Below are positions 14,652 through 20,463 of a DNA stretch of 20,463 nucleotides, one piece after another. The translations under genes were made by a program, and so were the position numbers. The notes beneath the pieces were generated by a model. That model was not told the origin of the DNA. It made no database searches and was given only the letters and a program-made list of their open reading frames with translations. The DNA is taken from contig DPHB01000063.1 of assembly GCA_003521845.1 (NCBI GenBank), positions 8,057-28,519 of the forward strand, in the 5' to 3' direction. Every line of letters starts with the position of its first letter. The stretch's first letter is position 1. This stretch comes from Oceanospirillaceae bacterium (GTDB lineage Bacteria; Pseudomonadota; Gammaproteobacteria; Pseudomonadales; Balneatricaceae).

Positions 14652-14675
14652 AGGGCCATTATCAATAGTGGCCCT
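14652..14675 (+). other. Stem-loop in the deoD leader region
   Basis: AGGGCCATT (14652-14660) pairs with AGTGGCCCT (14667-14675; one T-G pair) around a 6-base loop. No T run follows. It lies 57 bases upstream of deoD and could be a terminator-like 3' end or a leader structure; I see no riboswitch signature. Confidence 0.45.
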
Positions 14676-14732
14676 GTAACCTCTTCTATTGTCTGCTACT
14701 TATTACTGGGCCCGCGTATTAAGGATTCTGTA

Positions 14733-15446
14733 ATGAGTGCCCCAACTCCTCATATTGAGTGCCAACCCGGCGATATAGCTAGTACCGTACTAATGCCAGG
14801 TGACCCATTGCGTGCTAAGTATATAGCTGACACATTTTTGCAGGACGTAAAGCAGGTCAACGGCGTGCGTGGCATGTTGGCTTATACGGGTACCTATCAA
14901 GGTCGACGTATTTCGGTGATGGGTAGCGGTATGGGCATGCCGAGCATAGGTATCTATTCGTTCGAACTTTATAGCTTCTATGGTGTGGAGCGCATCGTGC
15001 GCATTGGCTCTTGTGGTGCCTACAGTGCGGATCTTAACTTGTATGATGTGATTATTGCTGAAGACGCCTGGAGCGAATCTAGCTTTGCTAGTACGCAAGG
15101 CGTTAGCGACTCCGATGTGTTGGCCGCAACACCGGCCTTGGTTGCTGCTATAGAAGGCCATGCTAATGAGCTTGGTATTGATTATGTGAAGACACGTATA
15201 CATTCGAGCGACGTGTTTTATCGTCAAAATTTTGATGATTATAAGCGTATTCGTGATGAGCATGCTTGTCAGGCAGTCGAGATGGAGGCTTTTGCCTTGT
15301 TTGCCAACGCTATGGCTACCGGTAAGCAAGCGGCTTGTGTTATTACTGTTTCTGATTCCTTAGTTACCCACGAGGTTACCACCTCTGCAGAGCGCGAAAG
15401 TGCCTTTACTAATATGATGAAAATTGCCCTAGAATTGGCCGAGTAA
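14733..15446 (+). CDS. deoD: Purine-nucleoside phosphorylase, DeoD type
   Basis: A 237-residue hexameric-type purine nucleoside phosphorylase. It splits purine (deoxy)nucleosides with phosphate into base and (deoxy)ribose-1-phosphate in purine salvage. The sequence follows E. coli DeoD closely: TPHIE at the start (His7, equivalent to E. coli His4 after a three-residue shift), MPGDPLRAKYIADTFL (21-36), GSCGAYS, the sugar-binding VEMEAFALF, and the base-site VSD near the C-terminus with TTSAERESAFTNMMKIALE. After VSD the usual His is Ser (VSDSLVTHE), a minor change beside the conserved catalytic Asp. AAGGA at about 14720 gives a good start. The membrane protein gene begins 5 bases after the stop, so they are probably cotranscribed. 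No deoABC genes are adjacent. Confidence 0.95.
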   Translation: MSAPTPHIECQPGDIASTVLMPGDPLRAKYIADTFLQDVKQVNGVRGMLAYTGTYQGRRISVMGSGMGMPSIGIYSFELYSFYGVERIVRIGSCGAYSADLNLYDVIIAEDAWSESSFASTQGVSDSDVLAATPALVAAIEGHANELGIDYVKTRIHSSDVFYRQNFDDYKRIRDEHACQAVEMEAFALFANAMATGKQAACVITVSDSLVTHEVTTSAERESAFTNMMKIALELAE

Positions 15447-15451
15447 ATCCG

Positions 15452-15832
15452 ATGTCTTTGTCCTTTGTATTACGCCTTAATGCCTTAGTATGTATCGTGT
15501 GTGGCCTGCTGATGGCTGTATACGCAGATACAGTCAATGACCTGATGGCAAATCAGTACTCTTGGCTGATGGCACCCAGTGGCTACTTGTTGGTTGCCTA
15601 TGGTGTGTGGTTGGCTCTGGCTGCACGGCGTAAACAAGCCAACATCAAAGAACTTATGATATTTATTGCCGGCGACTATAGTTGGACCCTGTTGATAATC
15701 TTGTTGATTAGTACGGGGCAAGTGATTGTTGCACCAATGGGTATTCGTGTGGCCATGGTGACGGCGTTGTTTACCGCTGCTATGGGGGCCTTGCAATTTA
15801 GGCACTATAAGTTACTGGCTGGCAAGTTCTAG
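15452..15832 (+). CDS. Small integral membrane protein, four helices
   Basis: A 126-residue protein I do not recognise by family. Four hydrophobic segments are visible at about residues 5-25 (RLNALVCIVCGLLMAVYA), 38-58 (WLMAPSGYLLVAYGVWLALAA), 66-88 (IKELMIFIAGDYSWTLLIILLIS) and 91-113 (VIVAPMGIRVAMVTALFTAAMG), joined by short loops with basic residues (ARRKQ) after helix two. It starts 5 bases after deoD and ends 12 bases before the next regulator gene, so deoD, this gene and the LysR gene read as one operon. A transport or sensing role is possible, but nothing in the sequence shows it. Confidence 0.8.
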   Translation: MSLSFVLRLNALVCIVCGLLMAVYADTVNDLMANQYSWLMAPSGYLLVAYGVWLALAARRKQANIKELMIFIAGDYSWTLLIILLISTGQVIVAPMGIRVAMVTALFTAAMGALQFRHYKLLAGKF

Positions 15833-15844
15833 GTAGTTGTGGGT

Positions 15845-16696
15845 ATGGAATTGCTGGCGCTGAAAACCCTCAAGGCCGTGGTGGACGAAGGCGGTATTAA
15901 GCCCGCCGCTCAAGCTTTGTTTACCGTGCAGTCGAATGTTACCGGGCGCATGCAAAAGCTAGAGCAAGAGTTAGGCACTAAGATGTTTCAGCTGGTGGGG
16001 CGTAAGCTAGAGCTAACCCCGCAAGGTCAGCTGCTCTATGACTACGCCGGGCAGATGCTACTGTTGGAACAGCAAGCCCTACGAGCTGTTACTGCCCAAC
16101 AAGATCACTATTTTTTGCGTGTCGGTATGCCGGAAACCTTTGCAGCAGTGCATATACCGCTAGTGTTGCAGCGCCTAAAAAAGTCCCACCCTGAAATAAA
16201 TCCACGTATTTATACAGATACTAGTGAACGCCTGCTAGCCGATGTGCTGTTGAATAAACTAGACTGTGGCTTATTGGGTAATGCACCTGTGCGTGATGAC
16301 CTGCAAGTAGTGCCCGTGGTTCGAGAAGAGCTGGTTTTGGTTACTCCTAAAGACGGTGATTACCAAAACCAGTTATTGGTACGCGAAGAGGGCTGTGGTT
16401 ATCGAAAACACGCGTTAATTTGGCAGCAAGAAAGCGGTCGTGGCAATGACGACATGATGGTCATTAGTAGCTCGGAAGGCTTGCTCGGCTGTATTGCTGC
16501 AGGACTAGGTTACACCTTGATTGGTAAAGACATGGTACTAGGTAGCCGTTATGAACAGCAGGTGCAGTTTAAACCTGTGCCTACAGGTCAAAAGGCGGTG
16601 GTGATTGGTATGGTGTATCGTACGGGGCATGCCCTAGAAGAGGGCATGTTAAAGATGGCCAAGCTGTTTCCGCAGTATGAGAGCCTACAAGGCTAA
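15845..16696 (+). CDS. LysR-type transcriptional regulator
   Basis: A 283-residue LysR regulator. The winged helix-turn-helix covers residues 1-60 (LLALKTLKAVVDEGGIKPAAQALFTVQSNVTGRMQKLEQELG) and the effector-binding domain about 88-278. The recognition-helix area reads TVQSNVTGRMQKLE where the family usually has TQPAVS.QI..LE, so its operator may differ from the common type. ATG 15845 is chosen because AGGT at 15831-15834 lies at proper distance; GTG 15839, two codons upstream in frame, is the alternative. It lies 12 bases after the membrane protein gene in the same direction, an arrangement suggesting that it controls its own operon or a function linked to that membrane protein. Target and ligand are unknown. 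Confidence 0.9.
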   Translation: MELLALKTLKAVVDEGGIKPAAQALFTVQSNVTGRMQKLEQELGTKMFQLVGRKLELTPQGQLLYDYAGQMLLLEQQALRAVTAQQDHYFLRVGMPETFAAVHIPLVLQRLKKSHPEINPRIYTDTSERLLADVLLNKLDCGLLGNAPVRDDLQVVPVVREELVLVTPKDGDYQNQLLVREEGCGYRKHALIWQQESGRGNDDMMVISSSEGLLGCIAAGLGYTLIGKDMVLGSRYEQQVQFKPVPTGQKAVVIGMVYRTGHALEEGMLKMAKLFPQYESLQG

Positions 16697-16704
16697 GTAG
16701 ATAG

Positions 16705-16738
16705 GTGCCTGGCTTGTCCCGCAGGGAAGTGCCTGGCT
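16705..16738. repeat. Short direct repeat GTGCCTGGCT in a convergent gap
   Basis: GTGCCTGGCT occurs at 16705-16714 and 16729-16738, with TCCCGCAGGGA (a 4-base-pair mini-hairpin) between. It lies between the converging LysR and CYTH genes and is unrelated in sequence to the larger repeat family. Confidence 0.45.
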
Positions 16739-16757
16739 CCCAATGCGCAGACCAAAA

Positions 16758-17222
16758 CTACCAATCAGAAACCGGATTTTGCAGCAGCTGGTTGTTGTAA
16801 TAACGTACATCATGAGTAACTTCCTCTGCTGCCCATGCTGGCAAACTCACGGCTTGCTGCTCATCGTCCAACTCCACTTCAGCAACAATGAGTCCGGCAT
16901 TGCTAGCGGCAAATACATCCACCTCCCAAGTCAAACCCTGGTGTTCAATTTCGTAACGGTGCTTATCAATAGCGCCGCCCGTGCAGAGCTCTTGGAGCAT
17001 GGTTTCGGCGTCTTCAAGTGGAATGGGGTATTCAAACTCCAAACGGCTAGCGCCTTGGTTGGCGCCCTTGATAGTAAGCCAGGCTTGTTGACCCTTAATG
17101 CGTATGCGCACCGCGGTTTTATCCGCTGTGGGAATATAGCCTTACACTAGGTGCTGGCCATTCGTTAAAGCAGGTAGCAGCTCTTTGTGTACCAGAAACT
17201 TACGTTCAATTTCTGTGGCCAT
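16758..17222 (-). pseudogene. CYTH-domain protein gene interrupted by one in-frame TAA
   Basis: Read from ATG 17222, the frame gives MATEIERKFLVHKELL, containing the ExExK signature (E4, E6, K8) of CYTH-domain triphosphatases, then continues to a TAA at codon 27 (17144-17142). It runs on without any frame change through GYIPTADKTAVRIRIKG, ILTIKG-like and EVDVF segments to TAG at 16758. The uninterrupted length would be 154 residues, normal for small CYTH proteins, which hydrolyse inorganic triphosphate or related compounds in the cytoplasm. At the stop, relatives usually read QGY, so CAA to TAA is the simplest change. Translation could only restart at GTG 17111, which would lose the ExExK strand and its metal/triphosphate ligands. 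The ATG lies 4 bases after the DEAD-box helicase stop, so the two formed an operon. Either a recent pseudogene or a sequence error. Confidence 0.85.
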
Positions 17223-17226
17223 GGGT

Positions 17227-18573
17227 TTATTTCTTGTTCATGCCAAAAGGCGTCGAGCCATCACCCCAAACACTAGCGGCCTTTTCCTTAGCTGCTGCTA
17301 CTGCTTCGGCACTGCGCGGAGCTTTTTTAACCTTTGGTTTGTCTGCTGCGCTTGGCTTACCACGTGCCGAAGTCTTGGCCTGGTACTTGGCATTGGCTTT
17401 TGCCTTGGCACCTTCAACCTGTTCGCCATCCTTGTGTAATTTGGCCGCTAAGCCTTTGACTTTGAGGCGGGGGAGGTGATCACCTTGAGCTTGCTCAACG
17501 GCAGTTAGTAAGCGACGTTCACTGATATTCACCAGGTTGATAGCGGTGCCTGCTTTACCAGCACGACCAGTACGGCCCACACGGTGTAAGTAGTCATCTA
17601 GATTACGTGCCATATCAAAGTTAATAACCTGGTCGATACCGTCAATGTCTAGGCCGCGGGCGGCAACTTCGGTAGCAATCAATAAGTTAAAGTGATGCTG
17701 GCGGTATTGACGGGTAATCTCGTTACGCTCTTCTTGCGGTAGCTCGCCATGCAAAGCAATGGCTTGGTGGCTGTGGGACTGCAAGAATAAGGCTAGCTCT
17801 TCGCTGAGCTTGCGGCTGTTTACAAACACCAGGCGTTTGCTGGCCGGTTGGTTGGCGAGTAGCCAAACAAGTATGCGTTTTTTGTGCTCGATATCATCAC
17901 ATACAACTACCTGCTGTTGGATATTGGTCTGCACTTGGCTGGCGTCGTTGAGAGTAACTTCCTTAGGCTTATTCAGCAGCATGTTGGCCATGCTAAGAAC
18001 TTTAGCATTGCGCAAGGTCGCCGAATAGAACAAGGTCTGACGATCTTGGTTGGCTTCAGCAGCGATCTTTTCCACGTCCTCACAAAAACCGAGTTCTAAC
18101 ATACGGTCGGCTTCGTCGACGATTAGCATTTCTAAGTTTTCGGTATCGGTATGGCCTTTGCGCTGGTGTTCCATAAAGCGACCAGGGGTAGCAATAATAA
18201 TATCCGGTGTTTTACGTAGTAGGGCAGCCTGAAACTTGTAGTCTTCTCCGCCCAAGATCAAGGCCACTTGCAACCGAGTACCTTTAACCAAACGATTAGT
18301 CAGGCTCAATACCTGGTGAGCTAGCTCACGTGTGGGAGTCAGCACCAAGCAGCGAGTGCTAAAGCCAACGGCTTTGGTAGTTAGCAGTTTGTTCACTGCT
18401 GGTACCATAAAGGCCAAGGTTTTACCGCTCCCCGTGTCTGCACTCATCAACAGGTCTTTGCCAGCAAAAGCCACTGGCAAGCCTTCTTGTTGGGCCTTAG
18501 TGGCCTTTTCAAAACCTTGCTTGTTAAGGTTTTGTAGTAGGCGAGGGTTTAAATCTAGATCGGTAAAGTTCAT
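17227..18573 (-). CDS. DEAD-box ATP-dependent RNA helicase (SrmB-like)
   Basis: A 448-residue DEAD-box helicase that remodels RNA, probably in ribosome assembly or RNA decay. The core shows a Q-motif region (F21, T25, Q28), Walker A ADTGSGKT (45-52), PTRELAHQ, the DEAD box in IVDEADRMLELGF, SATLRN, then in the second domain FVNSRK, ATEVAARGLDI and HRVGRTGR. The last 75 residues are a basic Lys/Ala-rich tail (KAKANAKYQAKT, KPKVKKAPRSAEAVAAAKEKA), an RNA-binding extension common in cold-active helicases. Size and N-terminus (FTDLDLNPRLLQNLNKQGFEKAT) are closest to SrmB, but RhlE-type assignment is possible, so no symbol is given. It is transcribed away from the lipoprotein gene and is first in an operon with the CYTH gene. 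Confidence 0.93.
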   Translation of the reverse strand: MNFTDLDLNPRLLQNLNKQGFEKATKAQQEGLPVAFAGKDLLMSADTGSGKTLAFMVPAVNKLLTTKAVGFSTRCLVLTPTRELAHQVLSLTNRLVKGTRLQVALILGGEDYKFQAALLRKTPDIIIATPGRFMEHQRKGHTDTENLEMLIVDEADRMLELGFCEDVEKIAAEANQDRQTLFYSATLRNAKVLSMANMLLNKPKEVTLNDASQVQTNIQQQVVVCDDIEHKKRILVWLLANQPASKRLVFVNSRKLSEELALFLQSHSHQAIALHGELPQEERNEITRQYRQHHFNLLIATEVAARGLDIDGIDQVINFDMARNLDDYLHRVGRTGRAGKAGTAINLVNISERRLLTAVEQAQGDHLPRLKVKGLAAKLHKDGEQVEGAKAKANAKYQAKTSARGKPSAADKPKVKKAPRSAEAVAAAKEKAASVWGDGSTPFGMNKK

Positions 18574-18732
18574 GCTGGCTTAAGCGCTATATGATTGACA
18601 GGGTAGATGAAATGCATTTTATCACGTTACAGGCTTTGGCTGTTAAAAACTGTTGCTGCTAGTGCAAATCAGCGCAAGAGAGCTATAGTTATACATCATT
18701 AGAAATAAATTAAAAAACGACAGGGAGTGTTT

Positions 18733-19344
18733 ATGAAGCAGCGTTTGTTGGTGTTGGTGTTGGTGGCTGGTGTGTTAGTAGCCATGTTGTCGGGTTGTAT
18801 GGGCCTCAGTAACTACCAAGATCAAAGTTATTCAGAAGCAAATAACCCAATATTTGAGCATGGTATGGAAGATCAGCAATGGATACGGGATGAATTTGCT
18901 ACCTATAAAAGTCGCCGTGGCCATAAAGCCTTTGCCATTGTCGTGGTAAATGGTCATGTATACGCCACGGGTTTTGGTGATGATAAAGTTACCATGGCGC
19001 TAGCGGAAACAGAGGCGCTGCGTATGTGTGCTCACTATAGCCAAGGTGTAGGCCGATGTACCATAGTCGACAAAGAGGCAAGTGCCGATGATCATGGCTT
19101 GACACAAGCCGAAATCGACATGGCACCAAAAGAGCTAGTTGCCCATCGCGACATCCATCATTACCTTAACTACCTAGACGCAGATGCGCCTAAAGCGTTT
19201 ATTGTTGCCGCCTGTTCAGGCCAAGCATTTTGGGTGGATGATGCTGACTCCAAGCAACAAGCCGAACAAGAAGCTTTACAGTATTGCGAAAACGGTCGTC
19301 ATCCTTCGGATCCTTGTTGTATGGTGCTGGAGAGCGAAGAGTAG
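18733..19344 (+). CDS. Lipoprotein with two copies of a cysteine-paired domain
   Basis: A 203-residue predicted lipoprotein. The first 21 residues form a signal peptide ending in the lipobox LSGC, giving a lipidated C22; Met at position +2 suggests outer-membrane sorting. The mature part holds two related segments: residues about 65-114 (KAFAIVVVNGHVYATG...AETEALRMC...RCTIV) and about 154-200 (KAFIVAACSGQAFWV...AEQEALQYC...CCMVL). In both, a beta-rich start is followed by an AExEAL helix and two cysteines exactly ten residues apart (C99/C109 and C185/C195), likely disulphides. This pattern recalls DUF4189-type periplasmic domains, whose role is unknown. ATG 18733 is preferred over GTG 18727 because AGGGA at 18722-18726 is well spaced. 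It is divergent from the helicase gene across a 159-base gap with a possible -10 (TATAGT, 18684-18689). Confidence 0.85.
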   Translation: MKQRLLVLVLVAGVLVAMLSGCMGLSNYQDQSYSEANNPIFEHGMEDQQWIRDEFATYKSRRGHKAFAIVVVNGHVYATGFGDDKVTMALAETEALRMCAHYSQGVGRCTIVDKEASADDHGLTQAEIDMAPKELVAHRDIHHYLNYLDADAPKAFIVAACSGQAFWVDDADSKQQAEQEALQYCENGRHPSDPCCMVLESEE

Positions 19345-19417
19345 TTATAAGTATGCATTCAGGGCTCTATCACTAGCTATCTTTGTACTTTTTCCCTTGT
19401 CCTTTGACCTTTTCATT

Positions 19418-19457
19418 TTGTCCGAACTGGCTATTTGATATATACTCGCCATATGGC
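19418..19457 (+). promoter_or_regulatory. Promoter and palindromic operator of the toxin-antitoxin operon
   Basis: TTGTCC (19418-19423) and TATACT (19441-19446) are 17 bases apart. The perfect palindrome GCCATATGGC lies at 19448-19457, over the expected transcription start. Toxin-antitoxin promoters of this class are usually repressed by the antitoxin or the complex binding at such a palindrome, so this is a good operator candidate. Confidence 0.6.
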
Positions 19458-19486
19458 AAATTTAAAAAATCAAAATGGCAGGTGTT

Positions 19487-19945
19487 ATGGTGGATTTTTC
19501 ATTTGAACATTATTATGCAGGGCAAGGGGAAAGAAAACCATCTATGGTTAGCTGTATAACCGATACTGACGGGCGTAATCCTAGTTCTGTGATTGGTGCC
19601 GTTAGACGCGGTTTACCCATGCGGGCATATGCTTTACTGAAGGACAGCTTGCATAAACACGATGCGGAAATGGGAATGTTGCTTAATATTCAGCCGCGCA
19701 CGCTATCGCGACGTAAAAAGGAAGCTAGGCTGAGTCCTGCAGAATCAGACCGGGTGGTTCGGCTAGCTAGAATCACTGACGCTGCAATAAGTTTGTTTGA
19801 TGACGAACAAGAGGCCGTTGCCTGGCTCGACCGTCCTTTAGCTATTTTGGATGAAGAAAGCCCACTACAGCGTGCTAGTACGGATATTGGGGCAAGAGAA
19901 GTTGAGAATTTGATTGGTAGGATTGAGCATGGAGTCTTCTCTTAA
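19487..19945 (+). CDS. Xre/MbcA/ParS-type antitoxin of a RES toxin system
   Basis: A 152-residue antitoxin. The middle holds a helix-turn-helix region (MGMLLNIQPRTLSRRKKEARLSPAESDRVVRLARI), and the C-terminus is the DUF2384 toxin-binding domain (AISLFDDEQEAVAWLDRPLAILDEESPLQRASTDIGAREVENLIGRI, taken in pieces). Proteins of this family neutralise RES toxins by direct binding and repress their own promoter. The start is placed at ATG 19487, preceded by GCAGGTG at 19477-19483; ATG 19475 is an in-frame alternative with no ribosome-binding site. Its stop overlaps the toxin start by one base (TAATG), the usual tight coupling. The pair is complete and appears intact. Confidence 0.93.
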   Translation: MVDFSFEHYYAGQGERKPSMVSCITDTDGRNPSSVIGAVRRGLPMRAYALLKDSLHKHDAEMGMLLNIQPRTLSRRKKEARLSPAESDRVVRLARITDAAISLFDDEQEAVAWLDRPLAILDEESPLQRASTDIGAREVENLIGRIEHGVFS

Positions 19946-20424
19946 TGGCTACGGCCTATAGGATTTCAAAACAACAATTCGCCGGTAACAGCGATGAACT
20001 GATGTCAGGTAAAGGCGGCTTTTTACATGGAGGGCGCTGGCATAGTGCAGGCCAGCGAGCGGTGTATTTAAGCAGCAGCTTATCGCTAGCTATGTTGGAA
20101 ATTTTGGTACATGGCATGAGTTACAAAAAAAGGTTATTGTCCTATTGCTATGCCAAGGTTGAGTTTGATGAAAGTTTACTTATTGCCCCACCAATTTCGC
20201 AGCTACCTGAAGGTTGGGATGAGCTTGCCGTCGATCCTTTAGCCTCCCAAGCTTTTGGCGATTATTGGTTGCAACAACAGGGCTCTTTATTGCTTCAGGT
20301 TCCCAGCGTTGTGATACCATCCGAATGTAATTATATTGTTAATCGTGATCACTCTGAATTCAGTCGGCTCCACATAGGCGACATTCAACCGTTACCCATT
20401 GACCCAAGATTGTTCGAGGTGTAG
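19945..20424 (+). CDS. RES-domain toxin (NAD+-degrading)
   Basis: A 159-residue RES-family toxin. The Arg-Glu-Ser set that names the family is visible: R31 in HGGRWH, E52 in SLAMLEILVH and S126 in VIPSECNYIVN, together with the leading YR (5-6). Characterised members (for example MbcT in Mycobacterium and RES toxins in Pseudomonas and Photorhabdus) deplete NAD+ by phosphorolysis or hydrolysis and stop growth. The RES fold resembles ADP-ribosylating toxins. The ATG overlaps the antitoxin stop by one base, with GGAG at 19931-19934. Length is typical, and no inactivating change is seen. It probably acts in the cytoplasm under stress or as a stabilising or anti-phage module; the trigger is unknown. 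No terminator is visible before the window ends. Confidence 0.94.
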   Translation: MATAYRISKQQFAGNSDELMSGKGGFLHGGRWHSAGQRAVYLSSSLSLAMLEILVHGMSYKKRLLSYCYAKVEFDESLLIAPPISQLPEGWDELAVDPLASQAFGDYWLQQQGSLLLQVPSVVIPSECNYIVNRDHSEFSRLHIGDIQPLPIDPRLFEV

Positions 20425-20463
20425 CAAATGTAATGTACCTTGTAATCCCCCCATTATTAGCAT

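Noticed and set aside
14610..14675. Riboswitch in front of deoD
   Set aside because: Two simple stem-loops are present, but no conserved purine-riboswitch core or other known aptamer pattern could be seen.
14790..15329. 179-codon open frame on the minus strand inside deoD
   Set aside because: It is fully antisense to a well-conserved enzyme gene, and its product is a His/Thr/Ile-rich shadow with no recognisable features.
16743..17150. 135-codon plus-strand open frame opposite the CYTH gene
   Set aside because: The minus strand carries the clear CYTH domain, including codons after the stop; the plus frame has no ribosome-binding site and no family features.

Overview
The window looks like a piece of a free-living, probably marine, gammaproteobacterial chromosome. 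The case rests on an HrpA of E. coli-like length and layout, a FadD-type acyl-CoA ligase, a YafJ-type amidotransferase, DeoD, an SrmB-like DEAD-box helicase, a membrane-anchored M23 peptidase followed by a bactofilin, and a rubredoxin/rubredoxin-reductase enzyme. I cannot name the genus. Gene density is high and most gaps are short. The tetranucleotide CTAG, scarce in many proteobacteria, is common here. There are no rRNA or tRNA genes, CRISPR arrays, integrases or intact insertion sequences.

Layout. (1) 1-2321: the 3' end of an unrecognised protein with a C-terminal membrane anchor, a terminator, then a cell-shape pair: an M23 (LytM) peptidase whose 3' end overlaps the bactofilin start by 76 bases. 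(2) 2374-4876: YafJ-like glutamine amidotransferase and a long-chain acyl-CoA ligase. (3) 4881-5096: palindromic repeats, then a good promoter and hrpA. (4) 9173-11276: two head-to-head LysR-type regulators (LrhA-like on minus, GcvA-like on plus) separated by another repeat block. (5) 11409-14160: an orphan Rieske oxygenase alpha subunit and a rubredoxin::rubredoxin-reductase fusion, separated by a repeat and by a hairpin that reads both as a terminator and as an extended -10 promoter. (6) 14368-16696: a 74-residue orphan protein, deoD, a four-helix membrane protein and a third LysR regulator. (7) 16758-18573, minus strand: DEAD-box helicase followed 4 bases later by a CYTH-domain gene broken by one in-frame TAA. 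(8) 18733-20424: a lipoprotein with a duplicated domain, then a complete RES/Xre toxin-antitoxin operon with its own promoter and a palindrome that may be its operator.

How the genes may work together. The peptidase and bactofilin very likely act together in localised wall remodelling. The GcvA-like regulator is well placed to control the Rieske oxygenase. That oxygenase has no dedicated reductase next to it, so the rubredoxin-reductase fusion downstream is a candidate but unproven electron donor. The toxin-antitoxin pair is a self-contained module. A dispersed repeat family occurs at four loci, always between genes or at a gene end; at one locus it supplies the last codons and the stop of a regulator gene.

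The items most worth a second look are the single-stop CYTH pseudogene, the terminator/promoter hairpin, the repeat family and its intrusion into a coding end, the Rieske/rubredoxin neighbourhood, and the duplicated-domain lipoprotein. I did not find a clearly new multi-gene defence or metabolic system.
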